Source of the DNA: Ramazzottius varieornatus
Taxonomy: Eukaryota; Tardigrada; Eutardigrada; Parachela; Ramazzottiidae
Direction of reading: 5' to 3'
Assembly: GCA_001949185.1 (NCBI GenBank)
Contig: BDGG01000004.1
Coordinates: 924,278-988,277, forward strand
Length of the DNA stretch: 64,000 nt
This document shows positions 37,935-50,100 of the stretch, one piece after another; the stretch's first letter is position 1; each line of letters opens with the position of its first letter. The notes under the pieces were generated by a model that was given only the letters and a program-made list of their open reading frames with translations, searched no databases and was not told the DNA's origin. Position numbers and translations under genes: made by a program.

Positions 37935-39162
37935 TTAGGTGGGTCTGAGGTGGGTCTTTTCGAAGTAGACTCCAGTCGGTTGCCACTGACCGACGATCTG
38001 GTGTATTCTGCCGGTTCTCAGGTATTGACGAATCGCCCGACGAAAGGTATGCAGCTCAGCGTCCTCATACGAAGAGAAGTAACCGAATTTGCCCACAGCG
38101 TCCCTTTCAGGGTACTTGATTACCAGGCTAGGTGCGAAATTCCACCGCATTGGTTCATTAGCATCGCGGCAACACTTGCAAATATGCAGACTCCTCTCTT
38201 GTGCAAACGAGACGAAGACCGGTGCACTCTCTGCTCCTTTTCAGTCAGCACCGAGAAGATCGAAGTTGACGCAGCGGCTGACTTCTTGGTCCCAGAAAGG
38301 TATCAGCGTTACATTTCAGTTTTGCAAACCCTAATATCAATAAGATGATACCACCCAACGAAGCCAAACCTATGTATACATTGTCATTGGAGGATCGCTG
38401 AACGCGCGATAGTAAGTACAAAGTACCTGCGAAGCTGAATCCGAAGGGAAACATCGAAGTGAGAGAGAATATCCAGTTTCAGGTCTCGATGGATGGAGTT
38501 CCAGCCTTCAAAGGTTTCAGATTTCTCTTCCATCTTCCAGAAACGCCTACTGAAGCCATCGCTACACTACGAAAAGTCCTTCTGGTAGGGCACTTAGCAG
38601 TTTATGGTTTTGCGGCTAGGCTCGAAAGCCATGACCTTCTCGTCCCAAAAAAATCACGGGTCGCCATAATTTCCCGTTGGGTTCACAGACAACGTTTTTG
38701 TCTTGAGTTAAACGCTGTGTTTACGCAGTCGCTATAACGTTATGGGAGCGTAAACTGAGCGTGATTTGATTTTACGCTCGTTTTACGCTGGAAAAAATCA
38801 CGGAACTTTTGAATTTTCGGCGAACTATTTTTGGAGTCAGCGGGAACCGCAAACTGGCTGGGGCGGGTTACCTCCCACTGCTCGTCTCCCAAAACTGAAT
38901 CCATATCGCTTTTGCAGAAGAAGTCCACCTTCCACATCCCGGTTCCGCCCGTACGAACACACCTTAGAACTTCAGGTACGATCGGTGACAAGCTGAGCCC
39001 AGGAACGGTCAACAAACCCGGAAAAAGCCAGTGGTCATCAGAAGTGAGAATTCGCCAGTCTCGCCGCAGTGGCAACCCCAACATCTGACCAGTGTTCCTG
39101 TTGCTCGACGATCCTGCCGGAATCTGGGACGGTTTAGACAAGGCTCGAGGCATGGCTTTCAA
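37935..39162 (-). CDS. Unresolved membrane-protein gene (model incomplete)
   Basis: A minus-strand gene is likely here but I could not build one consistent model. Three pieces look coding: an open segment at 39162-38872 ending in a GAG|GTAACC donor; a segment at 38567-38409 (acceptor TTTCGTAG, donor CGCAG|GTACTT) reading FEGWNSIHRDLKLDILSHF; and a terminal stretch 38150-37935 reading WNFAPSLVIKYPERD and ending in a stop. In another frame, 38454-38310 gives two hydrophobic segments (FPFGFSFAGTLYLLSRV and VYIGLASLGGIILLILGF). The two readings are mutually exclusive or alternatively spliced. I do not recognise the family. Confidence 0.3.
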
Positions 39163-39665
39163 TTCTGCGTACCCAGCGAATTGCTGATAGTTCTAGATCT
39201 AGAGCGCCTTTCAAAGGAGAGAATTTAAATCTAGAATCGCCAAGAGACTCAAGACCAAAGAATAAAGATTGTCTAGACTCTAGAGCATTGTTCACTGAAG
39301 CAGGCCGTAACGTCTCTCAGCGTGCCATAACGACTATGTTTTCCCGCCTCGCCACAGCACCAACAGAATGATCCGGAGCCTTGGGATTCAATGAGAGTGT
39401 GTTGCTAAAAGCTTCGTATCTTTCAAAAGGCGGTTTTCACACATAGTTCGAAAGTACATGCAGGGCCGAAGTTTTGCTTTCTACCATGCGGAATTTCTTC
39501 TCCAAATCGCTAACTCAGAACCAAGAAAAATATGATAAGATTCTCTTGACCATAGCAAAATACGAGTGGTTTTTCTTTGCTCTGTCTGCATCAGACCGAA
39601 GCCTCTTGTGTCGTTGATGTCCAAGACTCTTAGTAATAACATGTTAGTGGGCAGCAAACATGGCT

Positions 39666-41183
39666 TCAGAAGCTGATTCTTCCTCGTGATTTGAAGAAAC
39701 CCAGCTACAACGAGACGAGCAAGTTTAGCGATGTTACCTCAGTCTTCCAGCAAAATCCATAAGCTTACGTGTGTGACGATTCTTGCAAATACGCTTTTAC
39801 CTGAATCGTGTTGATGACTTTTGAAACAACTCCTGCGTAGTTTTCGATGAGGATCTCGCCCTGTTCGAACCGCATCGGATGCGCATTGTACCGGCATTCC
39901 TTTGGGCAGATATCCATCAGCTTGTCCCGGAAGTCCTCGACACGACACCACAGCAAAGAACAATCGACTGCGGATCCTGAGCCGGGTTTTTGGATGCCCT
40001 CGGTCGAGTTCTGTGCAGGTGGTTGTGGGGGAATCACGGCTTGGTCGCTGGTTACAGAGCTCGGAAGAAGTGATGTCGGTGGCGCGAACGTTGAGTTCAA
40101 CAGGGAAGCTCTTCGTAGGGAGGGCGCTGTGGTCGCTGGATGATCTATCAGTGTGACGTATGGTACTTGGGATGAGAACGGGTTCCATCGTTGGGAAGCG
40201 GGAAGGTCGACGGGGTCTAATATGTTCCACTGAATCCGAAGACCCGTTTGATTACGCTCTCTGCGCAACAAACAGTTAGGCCGGATGTTTGGTCTGACTC
40301 AATGGTCTAATATGGACTTTGTCTCACTCAAGTATAGAACTCGCTGGATAGCGTAAAGGTCCGTATGTGATCAAATCCACAATCTGAAAAGAGTCAGTGG
40401 ATAACGTTCGCACACGGGCAGGGAAAGCTTAAAGTCGGTCTTCCGAGGTCTTACCTTCAAGGGAAGGCGCTTGTACTCCATAACCAGCATTTGTATCAAG
40501 TCGAACTTGACGATGATCACTGTCAATATAAAAAGGAAATCGCACGTTATTTGAGAAAAAAATGATCCCTTAGTCAAATAAAATTTCTCACGAGTGTGGT
40601 CAGTAAGGAAGACCAGTCGTTCATATTCCACGTCCCAATGGGAAATTTCGGTTAGCATCCAAACTCCAACCAGCTTTCCGTCAATTTCCTCTGACTGCAA
40701 AATAACTGGGAGGCATATTTTGACGGCGTTAGCCAAGGTGTTTCCTCCATCCTAAAACAGCAAATGAGTTTGACACATACGAATAACATATTCCGTTATT
40801 AACTCGTCAGAATCTAAAGTCAGGTGTATTGTACGCACACGGAAGGCAAAGAAACTGTGAGGATCGGAGTCGGGTTCAATGATGGACTTTCGCCGTGCCA
40901 CTATTGGGTGTTGTCCGGTAGTTTTTGATGGTGAAACAGAATCTGAGGAGGTCTTTGAATGAGCCTGATCAACTTGCGTCGTGACGCTGGAGGAAATGCT
41001 GGAGGTTTCCCCGGTCGTTGACGAGTCGCTGGTGGGTGGAGACAATGGAACCTCGGCATAAACAGAAACCGTACTTGCATCGGATTCGGAAGACGGTGTG
41101 GTAGCGGACCCTTCTTCACTTTGCAACTGCATCCGTGCTTGTGTGAAGCTGGGATGGATTTCTTCCGACGCTACGTTCTCCAT
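39666..41183 (-). CDS. TPRG1L: TPRG1L homologue (hSac2-domain protein)
   Basis: Exons in order: 41183-40839, 40751-40592, 40519-40455, 40383-40328, 40260-39801, 39704-39666; 374 aa. The first about 100 residues are Ser/Thr-rich and acidic. The conserved domain then matches human TPRG1L as I remember it: DGKLVGVWMLTEISHWD against DGEIQGVWLLTEVDHWN, TGLRIQW, SQRWNPFSSQVPYVTLIDHP against [20 protein letters not shown], and LGFFKSRGRISF-stop against LGYSMTRGKIGF-stop, the last encoded by a 39-nt terminal exon. In vertebrates this protein (MOVER) sits on synaptic vesicles and tunes release; a similar role here is inference. An insert of about 60 residues with Ser/Thr/Pro separates the last two conserved blocks. 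Confidence 0.88.
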
Positions 41184-42306
41184 TCCGAAACAACTACCTA
41201 AAATTTACTCAAAACGATGCTGGTTAGACCAGCGTTGTGTTATTACTGGAAGACCTCATGTGCTGGGGAAGACTCCAGTTGGAGGCGATCAATATTTGTC
41301 CACGATCTCGCTCACTTACGAGTTTGAACGATATGAATGTTGTATCAGCAAGCGAGGAATCTGACAAGAGATAAGGGCTTTCCGGCTGGTGACGGCGCCA
41401 TGCCAGCAACCCAAATTTCGGCTTATAGTGTAACACTGTACCTAGTCACGCCCCAGGAATTGTACCATATGCGATAAGTTACGACTCAGTGGGGTTTAGT
41501 TTTCAGTGTTCCTGCGCTTTGTTGTTACGATTGTTATCTTAGATGAACCTCCCTAGTCAGAACATTTTATGAACAGAGGCTTCAAACACCCGCAGAAATG
41601 ACAAAATTGTACTTCAATTTCGTCCTACTGCGATGCTTCACGAACTTCGCAACTTACATCATCATACGAGTCAAGTTGAGCCCCGGTCCGACAATTAACG
41701 CTACCAACGCCCTAAGGGATGTTTCGCGCGTACAATGACGTAATTCGCGAAGTTCATGAAGCATTACAGTATGTCTTCTAAGCGTGTTTATAAAACCACT
41801 TTAGACCGACGTGTAACGAGGGGGTTTGGTCAGCCAGACCCGAGGTGTTTGATCTGTTGAAGTTTGGAAAACAGCCCGTTTCTCCCAAGAGAGTCCACAA
41901 GAGAGAGGCAGGTAGCGACAAAGTGTACCTGAAATTCGTCATACCTGAGGAAAAACTTTTTGAGAAGAGCGTGTTAAAGTTTCACAGAAGAAACTGAAAT
42001 TGACGCCAGCTGGGAGACGTTTTGACGCTTTCTTACAGAGCGGACATTTGGTGATCGCAAAACTTCGTAAAAACACCACAATAATTGGCATCCATTCGGC
42101 ATCGTAAAGCTAAACGATAGAAAAAGTTCATGGATGTTTTAAAACGAACCTAGATGATGAAATCTTATGTACAACGAACCAGAAACGGTCTGGTACCTTT
42201 GGATATTCTTTCTGGGTGGGGGCACCAGTATGAAGTTCGTCGAGGACCCTCATTCAAGCTATACAACACAAAGCATGCATCAGGACTGCTAACGTCCCGC
42301 AAAGGA
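41184..42306. other. Spacer between TPRG1L and the peroxidase
   Basis: It contains the 5' flank of TPRG1L and the 3' flank of the peroxidase. The only structure I see is the inverted-repeat element at 41626-41771. Confidence 0.45.
41626..41771. repeat. 146-bp element with 37-bp imperfect terminal inverted repeats
   Basis: The left end 41626-41662 (TACTGCGATGCTTCACGAAC...) and the reverse complement of the right end 41735-41771 (TACTGTAATGCTTCATGAAC...) agree at about 31 of 37 positions by eye. No coding capacity; a MITE-like foldback distinct from the GGGAGCTCGG family. Confidence 0.65.
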
Positions 42307-45300
42307 TTAGAAGTGGAAAGAGTCGACAGTTACCATTTTGGCGAAGACTCTCATGTTCATGGTGGTTTTCGTGAGGATCGCTTCGCACGATGTCACCTGG
42401 TTGTCTTCAGACTCGACTCTCATTATTTGGGGTTGAGCATCTTCGTATGCAGGGGAAACGATGCACATCAGGCTGGCCAGGGTCACTTTTCGGATTTCCT
42501 TCAGGGCATCTGCAAATTCGAGATACCGTGTTAGCCAGAAGCGAATGTGGTTCAGCACGGACGCCAAAAGAATGACGAAGAAGCTTACCCAGTGGGAACA
42601 CGCCCCCCTTGTCGTAGAAGTGGCAGTCGGCTTGTCTCAGACGTTTGAACTGGTCAGCGACGACGCAGGAACAGGTTGGTCCCAGGAGTCCCTCTCCGTT
42701 GACAGGGTTCTCCGCCAATGCACCAGGATACAGGTCCTAAAACGCAGACCGATGTCCACAATCAAAGTCATAACGGAGATTAAATTCGGGAGCTCGGCAA
42801 ACAAACGCGTCCAGATTTTTTACTCAAGTGGCGCACTGACCCGGTGATACTGACCACTAGCGTGCGCCGCTTGAGATAACGATCTGCTCGAGTTTGTTTG
42901 CCGACTTCTTATCCAACGGTTATCGATGCCAAAGATAGTCTTCGCTACAGTTTCAAAACTTTTCGTGTTCTGTTTTCTAGACTATTTTTGGGGAGTGAAA
43001 AGCGACTGAAATATCAAAAATATACTATATCGTCGACGTGTCGGTAAATAGATGCCAGCTTCTGGACGTCGCCCTTGTTCATGCTCTTTTCCAGGTCTTT
43101 GAACGACCGAGGTTTCGATAGCCCACACGTCTTACGCATGTCACTGTAGGTCGCCAGTCCATGGTCCCTGCCGCGTTGCAGGTTGAAGGCGTACATGTCG
43201 ATACCGGTCGGCTTGTTCACTGGCTTGAAGACCTGGTTCTGCTCGATGAAGGCGAAGTTGTTGTCGTAGCCTTCGGCCCTCTTGCCAGCCAGTCTGCGGA
43301 GGAGGGTGTCGATCATGCCTTTCTTGTACCACATGTTGGGATTGAGGAAGTGCATGTACAAAGGAAATTCTTCCCCGTGCTCGTCCTCTACAGGTAAGGT
43401 GTTGTCGCTCAGCGTATGGAAGCGGAAGCACGCGGTAGAGAACTCGGTGTTGATGCTTGGACTAACGTCTGTATCGCAGTCTTCACCGTAGCCGGACTTC
43501 TTCAGTTTCAACTTGTTCTTGGGCGTGTTAATGATCTTCTCACCTACAAAGCCAAGGTAAACTGATAAAAACAGGCAAGAAAAGTCTTATGACCAGTAAG
43601 GAAATGGTTTCCTTACTGGTCATCAGACTGACTACGTGAGCAAGTACTGTGGAGTGTAGAATACAGTATATGGGAGCTCGGCAATCAAGCCCGACAAGAT
43701 TATTTTCCCGAGTGGCGCACTTTCCCCGTGATGCTGGCTGAAAATGTGCGCCACTTGGCAAAGCGACCTGGTCGATCGAGTTTGTTTGCCGAGCTCCCAT
43801 GTTCCGAATTATTTGCTGGACGATTTTTTCCATCTTATTTCGCATCAGTTCGTTTCTCTGAATAGATATCCTTTTCCGTTCCCATATCTTACCAAGAATA
43901 ATGGGCAGAATCTCATCGTAAACGATGTGCTGGTAGCAAGCAGTGACTAATTTCCGGACGAGCTGGAAGAGTTCCTCGTCAGAAGTCCGCGGTTTCAGCT
44001 TGTAAAGCTGGTCAGAGAAGTAGTTGTGCAGGCGTACGTAGAAACTCTGCATGGCGACCATGCCGGTATGCTGGAGACATCGAGGATCCCCACACTTGAT
44101 ACACTTCCTCTGGTCATCCGGAGCCACACATCCCAAAGCGTTGGGGCCGCCGGGTGGCATTATCGCGCCGTCTAGAATAGTCGCGTTGTTGATCCGCATC
44201 CTTCCGCGGCGATGTTCGCGCAACCTGTACAACATTTACCGATTCAAATGAAAGCGAGAATACGGAAAAAAGTAAGAAAGAAAATATCGCGTATCATGAA
44301 GGCGATTCTTACTCGTTCGTCACAGATTCTTTAGAGCCATAAACCATGGAGGCATCGAGCCAGTGCGAGACGGAGTTCAATGGAACCCGATCGGCCATGC
44401 GGCATCCACCTAGGGAAAGAGATGGTATCCACCGGCAAAGCTCTGGATACTATGAAAATGTGGAAACGACGCGCTTTCGAGACTTGGTACTTATGGCAGC
44501 TGGTTGCGTCCTGACGAACTCCATGCATGTCTGGCCATGCTCTCCAAACACGCGATCATCTTGTGGAAGCATGATCGGGTAGCAGGGATCTTGGGCCTGA
44601 CACGAAGGGTCTTGGTTACAGCAAGTGGGCGTGATCGACTTGGCTAGAGAATAAGAAACAAAACATGTTGTAAAAGTAAGATCTTTCCAAATTGAACAGA
44701 AAACTCACATGGGTCTTTGGGGTCAGGAATTCTCTGAACGTCACCTGTAATCGATAACAGTCGCTTCAGTTGCTTCATATCGGAAGAAAACGTGGATTGC
44801 GGAAAAAGAATACGTACTTTTAACGAGATCGTGAGCCACAGTTTGCGTCATCTGGTTGAACATGTAGGTAACCTTCTGGCTTGTGATATCTTCGTTCTGA
44901 GACATGGCCAAGCTGACTTGTCGGGCAGTCGGCAACGGCTTAGCTCTGTTCATCATCCGCGACACAACGGAAGTTTCGCGAGGTTGTCCCACTCCATCCT
45001 CGTACGAGTTGGGACCGAGGCGCGACTGGGCGGTGTTAGCGGACCCGTACAGTGGGTTTTCCGGGTTGACGCAGGTGCCGTCGTAGGTACGAGGGCCATC
45101 CTGGTCGCACTCCACATCACGGTCTTCGAAGCATTCGCCTTCTGGAATCAGCGTCGGTCCTCTGCCCTGCGCTACCGCCATGAGGCTCCGACCGTCTCCA
45201 CGTCTTTGAAAATAAGATTAGAAGTTTTCGGCAGAATTCTCTTGTGTGATACAGTGGAAGTGGAACCCTTTGCGAACATGACTTACGCAAACTGGTGCGC

Positions 45301-46461
45301 GAGTTGTCGTCCAGCTATCTCGCGTTGGTATGCGAACTGAGAGAATGGCGAGTGGGACGACACGGCCCAGATCATACCGGGCCCGTGGTGGACAGGTCCA
45401 TCCACCGCTACCGAACAGAGGTTTCTCAGATAATTTAGATTAACCACAACTATCCATGAATTTCGGATTCACAAGACTGAAAACCGGAAGTTCTACTTAC
45501 GGCACTGTGGGTTAGATCCAAGGCCAGCCACTTGCTGAAGGAACTGCTGGCGTGCCTGCTGCATGGCTCTCGGCATGGCATTGTCGACCTTGTTCCAGTC
45601 GACGGGCCGGTTCATTATGGGCGGTAGTGGAGCAGCTTCCCAGTCGATATCGAAGGCCGTAGCATCCTCCCATCCCGGTTCGCCGTCGCTGTGGGTCGGT
45701 CTTTGCTGGGGTGCCGGTTCTGCAAGGAGCAAAAGCATGTCAACTCCGTTGAAAAACCTCGCGAAATGCTGAGAGAGCAGCACAAGTTCGCGGCATTAAA
45801 CGCTGAATTTGAAAAGCAGCTTACGGGGAATGTTCAGGTGTTCGGCGACGTCGACGTCGTAAGAGAAAAGGGCTTGTTGGGCAACAGCTTTCTTTTTCGC
45901 CAAACCTTTAACTTTGCGCGCGACTTTGGCGACATTCTTTGGTTTGGCCTGCTCTGTACCTCGTCGTTGGCGATACAAAACCTCAGGCTCATGTCCAGTT
46001 TCGTAGATGGCTTCAATGAACGATGAACGCTCTCCTCGCACTGCGCGGTTGTGGGTGGACTTGCCGTAAGAAGGTGACAATGGCAAGTAGCGGATGCTTG
46101 GACGCTTCCGACTTCCTTCCATCGAGATGTTGCGGGAAACTCGTACCTTTTCGGTTGCTTCCAACTCTGGAACAAAATGTGAGGATACTGGGTAACTCGC
46201 GTTAGGATAAATGGAAGTCTGAATAATCGTGTTCTGAATATACCACGAAGTAGCAAAAAAGGAATGCTTCTTACCCGAGTCCATGGTAAGCCGTCTCGCT
46301 GGTCCATCCAAAGAACCAGTCAAGCTGGAATCCCCATCTAGGCCTAGCGGCGCTAGTTGAGCATTAGAGAGCTCCTGTTGATTCCTTGAGGATTCCGATC
46401 CATAAACACATCCATGAAAATAAATAAACGCGACTGCGAGCCCAAGTACAAAACGCTTCAT
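42307..46461 (-). CDS. Secreted animal haem peroxidase
   Basis: Twelve exons in order: 46461-46275, 46166-45825, 45719-45501, 45449-45287, 45203-44818, 44744-44709, 44643-44491, 44409-44313, 44224-43893, 43543-43026, 42736-42589, 42509-42307; 927 aa. A signal peptide (MKRFVLGLAVAFIYFHGCVYG) and about 300 residues without a recognised domain precede the peroxidase domain. That domain starts near PRTYDGTCVNPENPLYGSAN and continues through CMEFVRT, WLDASMVYGS, CYQHIVYDEILPIILG, NLQRGRDHGLATYSDMR and VTLASLMC. The distal His428 is in QTVAHDL: Ala replaces the Asp that precedes it in vertebrate enzymes (DHD). The proximal-His region reads ACFRFHTL, His681, one residue shorter than the usual FRxGH. 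The family includes peroxinectins, chorion peroxidases and dual-oxidase domains; no Ig, NADPH-oxidase or RGD context is visible, so the substrate is unknown. Two introns carry foldback elements. Confidence 0.9.
42788..42912. repeat. Foldback element copy 5 (peroxidase intron 10)
   Basis: It starts GGGAGCTCGGCAAACAAAC, has inner CAAGTGGCGCACTG and GCGTGCGCCGCTTG, and ends GAGTTTGTTTGCCGAC. The length is about 125 bp. The right terminal bases have drifted. Confidence 0.75.
43671..43799. repeat. Foldback element copy 6 (peroxidase intron 9)
   Basis: The element starts TGGGAGCTCGGCAATC and ends TTTGCCGAGCTCCCA, with inner GAGTGGCGCACTTT and ATGTGCGCCACTTGG. At 129 bp with both ends intact, it is a good reference copy. 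Confidence 0.85.
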
Positions 46462-47178
46462 GATGGCGAATTCAAAAAAGGAACATCAGAGCACCGCAAT
46501 GCGCAGCGCTCACTACTGTAAAAGCTTGAAGTCAAACTGACCAACCCTTCTCATATCGAAACAACCTAACGGGACGACGAACGACCAACGTGTAAAATTA
46601 TGCAAGAAGCCTGTTTTTTCTTTGATCCCAAGTTCGCTCGACTTCTCGTCTGCCAAGAGGAGACAACGCCAGGACTTTCCCAGAACATAAGAGAGAATGG
46701 AAATGCGGGAAAGTTACATCATGCCCGCCATGGAAATTTACATGAGCGCACATATTCGAAGAGAGAGCAAAAAGGTCTTCGATAACCATCGAACAACATC
46801 CAAAAAACGTTTGGAATGATTTGAACGACCGTATGATCGGAAGAAGGCTATCAAAGTTCACTTCAGCGAAGCTGGTTGACACCGATTCTAAAAACATTAA
46901 TTTTCGAGTCAGAACGAAAACTAAAACGCGAACTTCCGTCAAAACTGACAAGATTAAGGCCTCGCAAAATACTTTCTGAAAAGTAGAAAACTGGCTAATT
47001 AAACGTCTTTGGCAAGAAAAAAGCAGCTCAGTTACACCATCACACTGAGAAACCTAGTCCACATCGGAAAAAGTTGAGCATGATTACTGAAGAAAAGGAA
47101 GGAAGAGAAACGAAAGCCGTGCTGTAACTATCACTGCACCTAAGGATTTTAGAGTTTTAGCAAAATCAACAAAAACGA
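46462..47178. other. Spacer between two minus-strand genes
   Basis: It should hold the peroxidase promoter and the BAP1 3' untranslated region. Short open frames on either strand lack splice sites and domains. I saw no other structure. Confidence 0.45.
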
Positions 47179-50100
47179 TCACTTCTTCTTACGGTTTTTC
47201 TTGGCCGATGCGGTAGCTGTCTTTTCCTCACTGGCAGTTCTGTCGGGTTGGTCCAAGAATTTTCGACAGTCCTTCGGGATAAGAGCGCGCCGCTCTTCTT
47301 CCGTCAGCAGGTTCAGCTGCAGCATACGGGTGAGCATGAGGGCGATGTAAGGCTCGATGTCGAACTCACGGTCTTGCGCGTCCTCCTGCAGTGATAAGTC
47401 ATACGTGATGTCGATACAACCTGAGTTTCCGTCACAAAAAGAGCGAGAAAACCCGCGTACCCATACCTGTATCTTTTGCTTGCGTTCGTTTTCCTCCACA
47501 ATTTTCATGTACCATCGTACGCGTTCTTTCTCCAGTGGAGAACTTTCCGTCAGAGCCGTCTGCAAATGTCATGAAACCGTCAACACCCGAGACTAAAGAT
47601 TGAAATAACGGCTCTCAGAACCGAAACATACGTACCACCATGTTCTGGAGACAATCTCGGACACGTTCCAGTCGTTCAACATTGGCTTTCACTGCCTCCT
47701 TTTCCTTCTGCAACTTCATCTCCTCGAGACTTTCCGATCGTGACACTCCCTTACGCTTTTCTGTAAATAAAAACAAAACTTATAAAACAAATGTGCGTTC
47801 GAGTTTTTGGATAGATTCTCACTTGTTGGTGGTTCCAACGGTGTCTGAACCTTCTCGGACTCGGCTTCCTCCATATCCCTTACCAGCTCCAAGGCCACTG
47901 TCAAGCTCTGCTGACTGCGCTTGCGAGAGCGCGTCACCCTTCCGTCAGACTCTGCCACTGCCGCCGCCACCGTCTGCTCCTTTCCCGCAGTTTCCTCTTC
48001 GGGCACCACAGCTGACTGGACAGCACTAGTTGATGGAACGGTAGACCTAGGGACTGCGGAGACCTTTGCTCCGCCGATGAGGATAGGCTCAGAAATTTGA
48101 AGGTTGCTGTTCCGCGAAGATCGTCGAGTAGGCTCAGTGTGTGGCGCCTTGGCAGCTTTCGGCCCAGCACGGCTGTCAGTTGCGCCGGTTGCCAGAACCA
48201 GACGACCGTTCTTTATGGTAATGGGCGGTATCTTGACTGGCTTCTCGCTAGCAAGCTTGTCGGCAGAGGGTTTCGAAGTGAAGGGCTTCTTAGTGACGGG
48301 CTTTCCGGTGGCGGGTATCAGGAGAGACTTTCGCTTGCTAGTCACGATACGGATAGCTCCTTCGGACTCTGGCTCTTCCGTCTCGATAGCATTCGTCGAC
48401 ATAGCGGAAGTAACTGGAGGCTTTACGGCCTTCACATCTGTCTTTGCTGGCTTCACTTTTTCTGGAAAGAATCACCTTTAAGACATGACAATGCGATGTA
48501 CGAGACCAGAGCAAACAAACTTGACAAGATAGGTTTTCCAAGTGGCGCAGGCTGTCAGCCAACAAGGCTCGAGATGTCCGCCACTTGTTGACTCGTTCAC
48601 CGAGCCTCCATTACCATAACACAGATGACTTGAGATATTTTAGAAGGGAAGTTTTTCCAGGTTAAAGCTTAAGCTCAGAATTATATCCAATCAATTTTTC
48701 AAACAAAAATAGAAAAGAATGAATTATTACGCACTGATTGTGCTCGTACCCATTTCAGCGATCAAGGGAGTTTCCTTCGGAAGCTGGACACGAGAAGACC
48801 GACGTCTGGCATGTGCAACTTCTTCAGCTGGACCTGGCGAAGTTTCCGAAGAGGCTGCCGTCCCGTTGACTATCTTCGAGACTGAAACTGAGCGGGAAGG
48901 TCGATGTTGAGCCAGCGAAGCTTCGGGCTTGGTTAGTTGGGCTTTGCTTTTCGAACGCTTCGACGTTGCGTTCTGTACGCTGATATGCTCTTTCACCCCC
49001 TTGAGCACTTCCTCCAGGTTCTCCGTATTTGCCTCCCGCTGCGCAGCGCGTCCTTGAGGCAGAAGCTCAAACAGAGTCGGGCTTTCGCCTTTGGTGTGTG
49101 GCGCATGGCTGAAACTAAGGGACCGAGCCAAAACCTTCGCGTCGCCCCTTATCTGCTTCACGGAGCCTGCCCGGCTTCTCGTCAACCTTCGTTCTTCTAG
49201 AAACAAAACACCGCTAAACCTATCAAACTGATATCAAATTAATCAAGAACACTGAAACAACAATGTCCAACACAAACATATGGGAGCTTGCCGAACAAAC
49301 TCGACAACACTGTTTTCACAAGTGGAGCACGCTTTCAGCCAATTACAGTGGAACAGTACGCCACTTATGGAATATAGTATTGTTGAATTTGTTTGCCGAG
49401 CTCCCACATACTGTACTCCTACCTGTAGCAGTTTCGTTACTGTCGTTCGACTCTTCGGTCAAGCCTCCCGAGGTACTGGCTGTCGAAGTCGATGCGTCAG
49501 TGCTGAAGTTGAGCGATACAGAAGGACTGGTACGGTCTGAAGCACTCTTTGAGTCCGACGCTGTGGCAGACTCGCTTCCGGTTCGGCTGCGGGCAGTTCT
49601 CTCTTCCAGCAACTTCAACTTCTCTTGTTCTTGCGCTAGTTTGCCCAACACGCCACCAGCTCTTTCAGCTTGGCCTGTTGTTGATCGATCAGTACGTGTA
49701 GCCAACTCAACTACAAAAAAAGTGAAGAAATGAGCATGCAACTGCGAAATTTTAAAGAAAACTTCCTCATCTGTTTCTCATTTTGATTAGTAATCACCGA
49801 CTTCCACACCTTCAGCTTCTTGCGGTGCCTCTGGAATGGGAACGGTAGCTGGACCTCCGAGAATCTCATTCGTACTGTTGATCAAAGCCTCGTACTTTGA
49901 ACTCATGTCCTCCGTCTTGGTGGGAAGATCTGTCCACGAAACGTTGGCTGGATTGGACGAAACGTCTGTTAGGTACTGTCGATGTCTAATCTCGTCAAAA
50001 AAGGTAACCAGCTTGGCAGCGTTCGCCAAGGGGAACTTGAGCTCGGTCTCCAGAGTATTCTTGTTGTTTTTTACTGTGGCCAGTCTGTCAAGCAGCTGGG

